Part shown: positions 23,687 through 34,885 of the stretch, piece after piece
Layout: every line of letters starts with the position of its first letter
Numbering within the stretch: the first letter of the stretch is position 1
Assembly: GCF_000003815.2 (NCBI RefSeq)
Contig: NC_049997.1
Location: 9,199,875-9,263,874 of the forward strand
Reading direction: 5' to 3'
Origin: Branchiostoma floridae
Taxonomy: Eukaryota > Chordata > Leptocardii > Amphioxiformes > Branchiostomatidae
Length of the DNA stretch: 64,000 nt
Made by a program: the position numbers and the translations under genes
The notes under the pieces: generated by a model
What the model saw: the letters and a program-made list of their open reading frames with translations, nothing else
The model's database searches: none
What the model was told of the DNA's origin: nothing

Positions 23687-24419
23687 ATTGACCTACCAAC
23701 CTGATGGAACTATTTACGGGGGAATTGTTATGTCAGTTCGGATTTGTCACAATTTCGTTGTATACTTGAGGGTCATGGAAGCAAAAAAAGGCCATGGAAT
23801 ATTATAGATGAACCAGTCAGAGCCCAAACTTGTTTTGTTTTTAAATTTATTAAGATATAAAGAATACAGCACACAAAACCAAACAAGTACAGTATCCTAC
23901 TGCTGAGACCAAACGAGCTGTGCCTTTCCTTATTAGCAATGCTGAGAAACACAGTACATTCAGACCTGTTTCTATATATGTTAGTAAATATAGGAAAGCA
24001 CATTTATCTAATTGACTTTATCTGGTTATTCTATGATTGCTTTTCACCATACCTCATTTCATCTTTTTTCTTTATCTATTAAATTCACGTATAAGAGTTC
24101 CCTGATATATGTTATTGCAATCGCTCACATCAGCACTTATAAGCTATAGGTAACGTCAAACCTGTTCAAGTGGCTAGTTCTACCTAAAGACCATCTCGCC
24201 AATGTGACCACTTTTTGATGGTCCCTTAGATAGTTTTCCATTGACCATGTCCAAGGTGACCACCTGTCTACACAGACAATATTCTATCGATCCTCTGAGT
24301 CCTCTTGGGCTGAGTTTTTATCATATGCTGAATATCAGCACCTTTTTCATGTCCCTTTTACATGTGCGTAAGTGAGCCATATAACGTAACGTTGACGCTA
24401 GTTCACTTTTATTCGCGAA

Positions 24420-24600
24420 GTAACCTATATCCGTTGTAATCTTTAAATGGGTATTAAAGGAATTCAAATCGAGGGACGGTGGTTTCAAATTGGAATACAT
24501 TTGTATTTTCAAAATATTGCTGTTTGAAACCACCGTCCGTCGACTAGATACCCCTATCAATATGATCTGTTTTTAAAAAGAACGGATATAGGTTACCCTG
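24420..24600. repeat. Palindromic MITE
   Basis: Outer arms TAACCTATATCCGTT and AACGGATATAGGTTA. Inner hairpin GGGACGGTGGTTTCAAA against TTTGAAACCACCGTCC. Confidence 0.75.
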
Positions 24601-24679
24601 TGAAGAAATATGAACAAGCGTTTAACAATGCCATCCCTACGTGTTAACTAGTCTCTACTAGGTTCCACAGGTCACTGCA

Positions 24680-24812
24680 AAAAGTAGCAGAAATTGTCCA
24701 AATAAGACAGAAAACACGCCAGAGAAGTTAGATGTCCGAGGAAAACGACCCAAGGTATTCCTCGGCGATCTAACTCCTTTGGGGTGTTTTTTGTCTTATT
24801 TGGACAATTTCC
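24680..24812. repeat. Palindromic MITE
   Basis: GAAATTGTCCAAATAAGAC at the left is inverted at the right as GTCTTATTTGGACAATTTC. Inner CCGAGGAAAACGACC pairs loosely with GGTATTCCTCGG. It sits just past the stop codon of the SLCO gene, so it may lie in its 3' UTR. Confidence 0.8.
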
Positions 24813-24864
24813 ACTATATTTCCAGCGACGTTTGGAGCCTGGTAGAGGCAACAAGTCAACAGAA

Positions 24865-25196
24865 CTACTTATATTTGCTCGAGTTGCCCCGCCCCCTCTC
24901 AAACACAACCCATCCTGCCGACAGTAGCATGAAGCTGATCCAGAAGTAAATCCCGGTCAGCCCGATGGTCAGGTAGCGGTTAGCGTCCACGTCATACAGG
25001 AGACACTCCCCCTCCGTCCGGCCGCACCGCTTAGCGAAGATGATACAGGACACGTCAATCACCGCGCCGAATATCACCGGAGCGAGCAGACCGCCTGGAG
25101 AAAGAGGAAATGCAGTCAAATTAATTAATACTTTTTGTATTTACCTCCATGAAATATCATGGAGGTTATATTTTACCCAGCGTTTGTCTGTCTGTC

Positions 25197-25227
<31 letters not shown>

Positions 25228-28200
25228 AAACAAGATAACTAAAGAACGGCTGGATGGATTGGTTTCATACTTGGTGTGTTGGTAGGGTGTCATGAAAGCT
25301 GGAAATGATTAGATTTTGGGCCAACTAGCGGCCCCCTTGGTACTGCAGCGCAACGTCTGGTTTTGATATCTCGGTGTTTTGAACATGCTATGGTCACGAT
25401 TTTTTAGTATTAGATAGCTCTTGTGCTCAGGAAAAAATGACATAAGTTTGGGCCCCCTAGCGCCTAGTTTTGGGATAGCAGGGGCATTTATGTCAAAAAC
25501 TTCTGACGAGGATAACTCAAGAAGGGAACAACGGATTTTCATGATTTTCGGTATGTAGGTACCTTAGACAATGTTGTACAAGATAAGATACTAATTATGC
25601 AAAATAGGAGTACATTTGCATAATTAATGAGACTATTCTTTCATAGCAGTTTTTTCAATGTATCTCTTGTCCCGGACGTAATATGGTCGTGCCATTTGGG
25701 TGGTAGATAGCTTTTAGCGTCATGACAAAGTGGGACAAGTTTCAGTCCCCTAACATTTAATTGTGGAACTGCAGGGGCATTTTTGTCAAGACACTACAAA
25801 GAGGATAACTGCAGAAAGGAACGACTGAAAGCCTGCATTTTAGGTATGTAGGTAGCTTGGGCAAAGATATTCATAATGATATGAAGTTTATGCAAATGAT
25901 GGCTTAATTTGCATAATTAATGAGGAAATTGTATAATTCCATTGTTTGCAATATTTGGACTTGTTAATTATAATCGGTGGAACATATGCAGATATCAAAT
26001 ATGCAAATGAACTTATTTGCATAATTTATGCAAAACAACTTAGTGATTAATTATATGAATTGGGAATTTTACTTGTGACTGTACGTTATTCAATGATGAA
26101 CAACACCATGCATAAATCATCTTAATGTTAAGTCATTTGCATGAAATTAACAAAAGCTCTAAATATTCATGGAGGCATGAGGTCGCCGAACTCTAGTTAT
26201 ATTATGCTTTTGAACTTGTATGATTGCACTGTCCGATAGGACATAGATGCGCAGCAGATTTTTTATCATCGTCACTCCCATTAATGGTATCATTATCACC
26301 ATTGTCATTATCAGTAATATCATCATTGTTATCATCACCAATATCCTTAATGTCATATCGTTATTGTCATCATCATCATTATCGTTATTAGCATCATCAT
26401 TATTGTTGTTGTTGTTTATCATCACTAAACAGAAAATCTAACTTACCAAGTATACGACCAAAGAACCCGGCTGCACCAAATGCCATCGGTCCCTCATTGG
26501 TACCAACCGACCTTCAAAGAAAAGGGAGAAAACTTTCTGTAGTCAATTTTGTCATAGTTTGTACTTGGTATGCACTACAGTAAAGATTTCTTAAGCAACT
26601 AAGAGAGAGACAGGGGTCAGGAACTAGCTAATTACATCGGATGAACATTACCTCATGATATTACCCCAAACTACCCTTATCAGTATGATATGTTCGTATT
26701 TCCAAACCAGGGCTCAACCGCGATGTGTGGAACAGAAATTATCAAGCTGATGACAATTTTTCCGCTCTGTGTGTTTTGCTTTCTTTCATGCTATTTTTTG
26801 TTTGTTCATACGTTTCTTTTCGTTTCCCGAAAGCTGCCCGGCGGTTTGGACATGTGAGCTTAGCATTGGCTAAAAATATACTAGTACTCCCTATTGGCAT
26901 TGTAGTCGTGGACGAGTCTGGTAGAGAGTGTAGATTTAGAATACGCACCTTCGAATCCCGACCACTGCACTAGCAGACACAGTGGACTACAAAGACTTTC
27001 CAAGCAACGGCCTGGGCCAGGCACTACTACTAGCAAATATGCTTTTTAGGCATAGTAGTCATAGACGAGTCTGGTAGAGAGAGTGGTTTTAGAATATATA
27101 CCTTAGAATCGCGATCATGAACGGCGTGACGAAGAAGGTCATGATGAATGCCGTGATGAAGAGCAGGAAGACCAGAAACACGTCACTGGTGCAGTCTTCA
27201 TCCGGGCACTGGTTACTCTCTGCGTAGGAGCCGCTGTACCGTCTGCCCTCCAATGGGATCACGCCGTGGTGCACGCATGCGCAGTGGGAGTACACCTGTG
27301 ACAGATATAACATTAAGACATTATAAATCAGATTGGTAAACATACAACTCATCTGAGATGAATTTATGATCACATCCAACCCATTGCATGTCCGTTATTC
27401 TCTGGTCAAGTATCTGGATCTGTCATTCTGATGAGGGCTACAGCATGACTAAAATAGTAATTTTTCAGTGTATAAAAAGTTCTGTTTTGGCAGAAAACTT
27501 ATAAAGACTAAATATTTATAGCCTCATTTCTGTCACTTTTCGATATGATTCCTTTGTGATTTTCCTCCTTCTAATGTTCTTGGTGTTATTACGTTCTTAG
27601 TGAGTTCTCAGCCGGGACGGGGGTGATACAAACTTCCAACAACCTTTGACCCATTGCTGACGTCATGTATGTATAAAGTAACGTGTCCTAAGCAATTGGG
27701 TCAGATAGCTGAAGAAGACTGGGCAAGTCTATGAAAAATTCAGGTGAGTCCATTGTATCATAGTTGAAGGACAGTTTGTGTCATACGAGAGCAGGTATGG
27801 TAAGCTACAACGATAAACTTCAACTTACAAATATCTCCAGTTCTGACGTGTTGGACACTTTGGTGCGATCCTTGCAGCCGGCGTAGCACGGGGAGAAGTA
27901 GGTGACGTCATTGGCGCCACAGACGGGAGCGAACTCCTCGTCCAGACAGTGACAGGCCTGGTTACACTCGTCCTCTATCAAGGGAGCGTACGTATGGAAG
28001 TTCAGGAAGTTAAACCTGGGGCGGTGCCTGTGTGGAGGGAAATAAATAAAACATTCAAAACAAGAGGTTAAAGGTATCAGGCCTCCGTGAAATATGTAGA
28101 GTTCCAATTTCACTTCGTTCTCTATCAAGGGAGCTTACGTCTGGAAGTTCAGGAACTTGAACCTTCAGGAAGTTAAAACTTGGGCGGTGCCTGTGTGGGG

Positions 28201-31200
28201 GAAATGGATAAAACATTCAAAGGTGACTCCCACATCAAAGCCACGTACTGTGGTCTCACAAGTGCATTCTTTGGGAAATAGGAAACCCCCAAAATAAGAA
28301 ATCGAACATCTCATACCTCCTGTAGTTTTGTAAATATCTTGTTTCATTCATTATGGCGAATTTATCGCTCATTGCGTGCATGCATTTTTCTGCCAACTTT
28401 AAATCCGGGTCGAGCTAGCCAACCTTCCCATCCTGCCAGTCTTCGGTTACTCCATTTGTCTTTCATTTCTTAAAGGTCTTAGCGTTATTGTTTCGGCACT
28501 AGAATAATGATTTCTATTACTGTTTGGTCTGCTTCACACAACAAGACAGTCAACCTAATCAAATACATGTATTGGACAAATTTGTATTTCCCTTTTACAT
28601 ACCATTTTCCATGGTATGACGTGGTCAGTCCGGCGAAAGGCTGCTGGTCACAGAACAGGCCCATGGCCGGGATGGTCAGCAGGCAGAGGACGAAGCTGAT
28701 GGCGGCGCACAGCAGGACCATGCCCCGGTCAGAGATGTGCCACACCCGCATCACCACGGTGGAGGCCACGGTACCCAGCATAGCGGCTGGTAACACTGTA
28801 AAACCTGTGGAAGATAATCATCATAATGTGTGAATAGTTTCATCAAGTACGAATTGGGACTGCATTCGCAATACTAGAGCAACATCACCACGGTAGAGGC
28901 CTCGGTACCCAGCATAGCGGCTGGTAACACTGTGAAACCTGTAAACAAATAATGATGGTGAAAATCAAACCTGCAACAGATGGTGCATTTGGCGGTACCA
29001 ATCATCGCCCTTGGGCCACACAACTTTGTCCACTTCAGCAGGGGGCTTGTTCACTGGTAGTCGTGTGTGCTCATCTTTCCCAAATACTGAGTGATATTAA
29101 CCAGAGAAAGCAGTATGTGCTTTGCAATCACTAAAGCAGGAGCTATTGTTCTGGTAGTAATCTGTGTGATCAATTGCCATACTCTTTCCCAAATGATGGG
29201 TGCTGAGCAGAGAACACAACGTGTACCATTTTTAAAAGATTTCGTATGACGCCGGGAATCGAATTCAAGACCTACCACACGCCTAATACAAGGCGAACAC
29301 CCTACTAGTACATGACCATTGCACCGACTGTACTATAATATAACAAATGGTGCTACATATATGCAATGTCTTCGATGGCTTGGATATCATTGCAAACAGT
29401 CACTGCTATGGGATAAGAAGCGACCCCTACCGAGAAGCCTGGCAGCTGCAGACGTGGACAGTCCGAACTGCACGCTGATGTACTTGGGCAGGAAGGTGAC
29501 GAAGCCGTTCCCGATGGACAGGACGCACGCCGCCGCCAGCACCAGGGTGATGTACACCATGTTCGTCATCAGGTTCCTCATCAGGCGCTTAAGACCTGGG
29601 ATGTCTGCAAAGGAAAATAGGGGGGTGTCTGTTTATTTGGTTGTTTTCAGAATTTAACGCATCTGATAAAAGACATGTAAATGCTCATGGCAGGTCTGTA
29701 TTAGTCTGTGTGTATGTAAGTCAGTGTGTGTGTCAATGTGTAGCCTGTCTGTCTGTGTGTGTGTTTGCCTGAGTGTAGTGTCTCTCTCTCTCTCTCTCTC
29801 GCTCTGTCTGCGTGTGTGTGTGTGTGTGCGTATGTGTACGTGTGCATGCGTGTACGTGAGTGTGCGCGCGCGAGAGAGAGGGTATGTGTGTGTTTGTGTG
29901 TCTGTGTGTGTCTGTGTCTATGTCTGCCATTTATACTTTATACAAATTTTTACCTTTCATTGCTTTCAAGTCTCTATTTCCTACTGACGTAACCACTGAA
30001 CAAGACTAAATTGTAACCATTCTGAACGTACCATCGAATTTAATGAGCTGTCCCTCCACGTTCTCTATATCCTCCAGCGGATCGTCCTCGTCCGGCTCCT
30101 TGAACACTACTTCCTCGGTGTGCGTGTGCCTCATCTTCCGCGGGAAGCACATCATGGGCACGGCGGTGAGCAGGAAGGCCAGGCCGATGGGCACGAAGCC
30201 GAGCCACCACGCGCCGATCCACCGCGGGTCCTCGTAATCAATACCTGGACGAACAAGAGTATGTCATGACCATTCCTGGAATTCGTGCATACGCACATAC
30301 GGTACACAATATTTAACTACTCGGCTCGCTCCCTCAGTGATCGTCACAAAAAATCATAATAGCAAGTCTACGTTTTACGTCGGCCAAAAAGCATTTACTT
30401 AAGTAACTGGCCATGGATATGATTTCGGAAAAGGTCTTATACTGTATCATATTCACAGCTAGGATATAAGAACTGTCTCCAGCAAGATGTCTCCACTTTC
30501 ACTGACGAAAGACACCAGATTGTTGTCTGAAACGTCTGGCCCTTTCAAAAATCATATCCATGTGACGAAAGCTATTTACAGGCCGATAACAACATTCGCC
30601 GAGGCAGTGATCATCACATTCATACGAAGATGAACATGTCTTAGAAAGGTTGTTAGTAAGTATGATGTCATGTCTAAAGTAGGGAAACAGTTCCAATCCA
30701 GTTTTACCTCCGTGTCAAGAAAGGCGTTTCAGGAAATTTTCCTATCAGTGTGAAACGCCAGGATGGCTGAAGAAACAGAGATTGTCTTACCTACGCGTGT
30801 GGAGTCCGCGAACGGCCAGTTGACGTGATACCTGAGTGTGTAGGAGCTAGAAACAGAGTATGCCTTACCTACGCGTGTGGAGTCTGCGAACGGCCAGTTG
30901 ACGTGATACCTGAGTGTGTAGGAGCTAGAAACAGAGTATGCCTTACCTACACGTGTGGACTCCGCGAACGGCCAGTTGACGTGATACCTGAGTGTGTAGG
31001 AGCTAGAAACAGAGTTTGCCTTACCTACACGAGTGGAGTCTGCGAACGGCCACAGTTGACGTGATACCTGAGTGTGTAGGAGCTAGAAACAGAGTTTGCC
31101 TTACTTACACGTGTGGACTCCGCGAACGGCCAGTTGACGTGATACCTGAGTGTGTAGGAGCTAGAAACAGAGTTTGTCTTACCTACACGTGTGGAGTCTG

Positions 31201-32853
31201 CGAACGGATTATCCGATACCTGAGTGTGTAGGAGCTAGAAACAGAGTTTGTCTTACCTACACGTGTGGAGTCTGCGAACGGCCAGTTGACGTGATACCTG
31301 AGTGTGTAGGAGCTAGAAACAGAGTTTGTCTTACCTACACGTGTGGAGTCTGCGAACGGATACCTGAGTGTGTAGGAGCTAGAAACAGAGTTTGCCTTAC
31401 CTACACGTGTGGAGTCTGCGAACGGCCAGTTGACGTGATACCTGAGTGTGTAGGAACTGAGCAGCAGGCCGAGGGGCTGGCCGGTGTTGGGCAGGATCAG
31501 GGACAGACCTGGGGGAGGGGGTCAAGTTTTATTCCGTTTCCATGTTATGTTATTTGATACAAGTCTGACATCCCCCAACTCATGTCATGCCAATCTACTG
31601 GCAGTGTATTCAAATGAATATGGACTCACACGTGCACCGAGACAAACAGACACGCCAGTCAAAAATATACAACTAATCACACAAAAAATCTATACTTTTA
31701 GTTTGCCATGTTTGATCTTATACGTAGTTAGCGTCACACGTGTCCAGTCATCATTTTCTATCACTCGCTATGACTAGCTTATGGAAAACTGAGCATACGA
31801 AAACACAACCAGACAGGCCAACAGCAACACGTCGTCGTGAATTAGTAGACTCTTCCATCTGTGCTGTTTATCATGTATGATTAATGACAGGTTCTACCAA
31901 CTCTGAACTGTACTTCCTGCTATCGATTTTGGCAAGTCTGACTTTTGCGGTCATCTCCCACTCACTTTATGCCAATATACTGGCAATGTATTCAAATAAA
32001 TACGGACTCAAATCAACACAAACAGACACACGTGCACGAAAAACGATACCTCCGCTTTTATAATTATTAATTACGGAGTCAATAAAACTATCAAGATTGA
32101 CCACTCACCAATATACAGGACTGAGTTCAGTTTGGACACGTGATCGTCCAGATACGTTGTTCCCAGAGGAAGCAGCGGCGCCTCCCCCATCCCGGAAATG
32201 AACTGCGCGATCACCATGGTGATGACCCACCCTCCTGACTTCAGCCTCTGCCTCGCGTCGCACTCCATCTCCACCGTCTCGTTCGACTGTTTGGCCGCCC
32301 GACACAGCAGCGAGGAAATCCCGCTCGTCCTCTCCTTGAGCTGTATCTTGTACCAGTACCTCTCCCCTCCCGTCCCGAAATGAGGAAGCGCGAAGAAAAA
32401 GCACGACAGCGCCATGATGATGATCCCGATAGCGATCATCTTTGGTCTGTGAGCGTTCGGTTTCCCGCCAAAATACGACACTAAAAGGATCATGCTGACG
32501 AAGCCTAGATCGTTGGAGCCGTATATGAACCCTGACAGTTTACTCTCCAAGTCGAAAACTTTTTCGACAGTTGTTAGGATCCCTTGCGTGTACCCTAGCC
32601 ATAGGTTACATAGGGTTATAGCAAAAGTCCAGACGACAGAAAACAAGGCAGGGTTTGCGAAACATTGGCAACAGTCAGGCGTGCACTGACAGCACCCACA
32701 GCGGTTTTCGTGCAATTTAAACTCTTCTTCTGGGTCCTCAGCGTAGTCGAGTGTTAGTCGCCGTCCGTCGGGACTCGGAGGGATGCCGAAGTCATCTTCG
32801 GAGTCTAATTCGCCTCTGTATAGGCTACTGTTTCTCTCCATGAAAGACGTCAT
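24865..32853 (-). CDS. SLCO: Organic anion transporting polypeptide (OATP/SLCO family), 9 exons, 709 aa
   Basis: Exons in transcript order: 32853-32109, 31508-31401, 30244-30032, 29604-29431, 28804-28603, 28027-27829, 27295-27102, 26511-26447 and 25094-24865. The total is 2130 bp with every phase matched. OATPs are 12-helix plasma-membrane carriers for amphipathic organic anions. Visible marks are SGFIYGSNDLGF and VSYFGG in the first helices, GTTYLDDHV near helix 4, the OATP signature around EDPRWIGAWWLGF, and a Kazal-like extracellular loop with conserved cysteines (CNQACHCLDEEFAPVCG, PCYAGC). Late helices include GGLLAPVIFGAVIDVSC, the usual OATP ending. TYLDDHV looks nearer to group 4 OATPs than to the YIDD groups, but the subfamily is unresolved. 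Start MTSFMERN chosen; another in-frame Met lies upstream at 32958. Exon 2 ends in a 78-bp tandem array that multiplies its donor, and two introns hold partial exon copies. Confidence 0.9.
25138..26190. repeat. Large non-autonomous repeat with palindromic ACCTCCATGAAAT end
   Basis: Begins TACCTCCATGAAATATCATG, followed by (TCTG)n/(TG)n (25185-25229) and GAACGGCTGGATGGATTGG. It ends near TATTCATGGAGGCATGAG. Inverse copies occur at 38640-39192 (CCAGCCGTTCTTGAGT, TTTCATGGAGGTAATAATG) and 57860-58258. The interior has internal near-repeats (GCATAATTAATGAG twice). No open reading frame of note. Confidence 0.7.
26259..26423. repeat. Degenerate ATC/ATT trinucleotide-rich tract
   Basis: Loose runs of ATCATTATC, ATCATCATCATT and TTGTTGTTGTTG in the intron just downstream of SLCO exon 8 (minus strand). 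It ends about 20 bp from the exon's donor. Confidence 0.75.
28118..28190 (-). pseudogene. Degenerate copy of the 5' edge of SLCO exon 6
   Basis: The 5' edge of exon 6 (28027 downward) and its acceptor recur about 160 bp upstream in transcript direction. The copy has CCCACACAG, then GCACCGCCCAAGTTTTAAC against GCACCGCCCCAGGTTTAAC in the true exon. After a small internal insertion it again matches exon sequence (TCTATCAAGGGAGC). The acceptor is preserved, but the copy has no downstream donor or Kazal cysteines. Confidence 0.7.
28881..28938 (-). pseudogene. Partial copy of the 5' edge of SLCO exon 5
   Basis: An acceptor (TGTTTACAG) followed by about 56 bp closely matching the start of exon 5 at 28804. 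Of three differences seen, two are synonymous (TTT/TTC, TCC/TCT) and one changes Val to Glu. The copy ends after the ACCGTGGTGATG block, then diverges without a donor. Confidence 0.75.
28985..29320 (-). mobile_element. tRNA-derived SINE (same family as 10459-10730)
   Basis: The minus-strand head includes TGTTCGCCTTGTATTAGGC and a box B-like GAATTCGATTCCCGGCG. The body shares CCCTTGGGCCACACAAC and CATACTCTTTCCCAAATG with the copy at 10459-10730. Part of the body appears twice (about 29010-29110 and 29120-29215). Located in the SLCO intron between exons 4 and 5. Confidence 0.7.
29700..29930. repeat. Compound (TG)n/(TC)n/(GA)n microsatellite
   Basis: Long TG-rich runs interrupted by TCTC and GAGAGA blocks in the SLCO intron between exons 3 and 4. 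Open frames here are composition artefacts. Confidence 0.9.
30412..30562. repeat. Inverted-repeat element
   Basis: CATGGATATGATTTCGGAAA at the left pairs with the inverse TTTCAAAAATCATATCCATG at the right. The motif GAAACGTCTGGCC with a preceding CACTGACGAAAG also occurs near 2505-2570 and 54077-54140, so it is a dispersed family. Confidence 0.7.
30786..31445 (-). repeat. 78-bp tandem array duplicating the end and donor of SLCO exon 2
   Basis: Nine copies of the exon 2 terminus (encoding VNWPFADSTRV) with its 5' splice site GTAG/GTAAG occur. Exon-end positions are 31401, 31335, 31257, 31183, 31105, 31025, 30947, 30869 and 30791, so spacing is 66, 78, 74, 78, 80, 78, 78 and 78 bp. The 31401 copy joins directly to the unique part of the exon and splices in phase to exon 3 (giving STRVGIDY). 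The 78-bp unit is 26 codons with no stop in the coding frame. Every unit also carries the acceptor-like TCTGTTTCTAG. Confidence 0.9.
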
Positions 32854-34885
32854 TTTGTTAGTTCTTGTGTACTTTTGGCTTTTGTTGATAAAATGCTGAC
32901 CGTTTTCACATATCAAAAACTTCCAGTGTAGTGTTTCTGTTAGGAGAAAACAAATCATTTTAGAACGCTTTTTTCAATGATTCATATTATACAAAGATAC
33001 AACATTCTTGTTTCATTACCAGCATTAGAACGATTCACAAGGCCGCCTGTTCAATTTTCAAATCCATTTTTCACAGTTTTACGATGGCAAAAATAAAGCG
33101 CTGCAAGTATACCTTAGACTTTTAAGATATAATTAGATAGTTACGATTCAAGATTACGAAACTACCCCTGAGTATGGTGTATTTTTTCAGTGTTGCTTGA
33201 TTTTCGATATGAAGGCCCCTCCCACTCCGCCATCTTGAAGGCTCCGGCACCATTTTGAATATCATCATTACACCTTTTCCTGCCATCCTATATCTAATAC
33301 ATTTTACTGGTGAAACATATGTTTGTATGCTCACGTAATATTGTCATACCACGTATACATAAAACCAAACGTAACGAAATATATGATGCCAAAAGGGTCA
33401 GAAAAAGAAAAAGTTTAGCAACACATGTTATGAAAATGTGTGGTATCGACGCTTATTTGCCCTCTGGCGGTTTCTCTTGTACACTGCAACCACATGTTAG
33501 CAAGAAGCTGTCTTGCGTTACTACAGTGGCCAAAACAGCCTCAATAAAGTTTCCATGACATTAGAAATTACCAATATTGAAACAGAAATGCACTGTATCT
33601 CACCTGGTTACGTGTTCTCGTTGCTTATGGGTCCTAACACTGCCATGTTGTTCGAGCGTTGTAGCATCTATAAGTAGAAGCCTCTGTTCTAAACCGGACG
33701 GACAGGTTTGGAACTCAGTACTGTGAATCATGTAAAGTTTGCAACCCATTTTTCTCGACCATGTGGCGAAGAATGCCATTAGAAGAAGAGTTTGGAAACT
33801 TCTCACGCGTCTTTTAATTCAAATTGTATATATATTCTTTCGTTGTCATTTGAAAAGTTAAACTTGCTCTATTGAATTGTTTTCAATAATATTCATGTAG
33901 GCAAAAATTAAATGCTATGGCGTGTCGTTATTGGGTTCAAACTTTCACTGATTACCGCGATTCGTCCCTTTGTTAGCAGATAATCGGCTGAACAGATGTC
34001 GCAAAACATCTCTCAGGTGTCGCAAATCTCTTGCACTTCGTATTGTTTTGGATTCATTGAATGAGATGCACGCATTGCAAATAACGTTATATTTTGTCTT
34101 TGTGGTCCAGATTTGCATCAATTTATCCGTTCTAAGCTAGCATACAAGATAAGTTGTAAGCATTTTTCTTTGTTAACGCGGTTAGGTTGTTGAAATTTAG
34201 ATTTTCTATCATTGTTGATGTTAAGTTACGAAGAGTTTTCCAGTACGCATCATAGATACCATACTGAGATAAAACAAAAGGCATCTATCGACGGCTTTCT
34301 AGAAATAGCAACCTCTAGCGGAACATACCTAAACTGCACGTCACATCCATTCACTGATTTGACCAAGCCTTGTTTTAGTTAATCATTTACAAGGTTCAGT
34401 TGACATTGTCCAAACAAACTAGAATCTGCAGCCAACGATCAACACCTGACCTCCCAGTGACCCTTGAACTCAGATCGCAGTTGTCAGAGAAAGGGGCGGA
34501 CCTCAAAGAACTGCGTGGGGTTCGTCGTTTTAAGGAAGAAAGGACGATATGAAAAATAAAATGAACATTGAAGAGGCTTCTCCAAAGACTCTAGCCTCTG
34601 TAAGAACGAAATGCTAACGATAGAGTAAAGTAACACTTACATTTAAACTTACGTTGGTGCCTTGTACGTGAAACTATATAGACTTGTGGACACACAAAAA
34701 TCACAATGCAGAATCATTCTTGAACATGGGCTGCTCCAATATTTACAGACCCCAACCACCAGGGTTCTAGCTGACCTGAAATGAACCGTCCCTAGATGCG
34801 AACTTTTACCCCTGTCATCCAGCCCACAGTTTTTGGCGGTTAGCTTCTAGAGGAACGCAGAAACTCTGTCGTATGTACCACCACC
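32854..34885. other. Divergent intergenic region between SLCO and SGLT genes
   Basis: The two transporter genes are head to head about 2 kb apart, so this region should contain both promoters. It holds an HNF1-like site (34378-34390) and a TATA-like ACTATATAG at about 34674-34682 on the SGLT side. No repeat family or further open frame could be recognised with confidence. Confidence 0.5.
34378..34390. promoter_or_regulatory. HNF1-like binding site
   Basis: GTTAATCATTTAC matches the HNF1 palindrome GTTAATNATTAAC at 12 of 13 positions (N counted as a match), about 0.5 kb upstream of the SGLT start codon. HNF1 factors are established activators of mammalian SGLT genes. A chance match cannot be excluded. 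Confidence 0.4.

Larger units (their letters stand above)
22821..24864. other. Intergenic region between two minus-strand genes
   Basis: Holds the upstream region of the secreted-protein gene, the gap at 23587-23686, poly-T tracts near 23430-23475, and two MITEs at 24420-24600 and 24680-24812. CCTACCAACCTGATG just after the gap resembles 63163-63178, so the gap probably sits in or beside a dispersed repeat. No gene was recognised. Confidence 0.5.

Noticed and set aside
29724-29987. Cys/Val-rich open frames
   Set aside because: Translations of TG/TC microsatellite sequence.
30786-31445. CRISPR-like regular repeat array
   Set aside because: Units are contiguous 66-80-bp tandem copies of an exon edge with no unique spacers, in an animal genome.
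30825-31557. Open plus-strand frames repeating VIPECVGARNRVCLTY-type units
   Set aside because: They are the antisense reading of the 78-bp array that copies SLCO exon 2; the unit length is a multiple of three, so several frames stay open.
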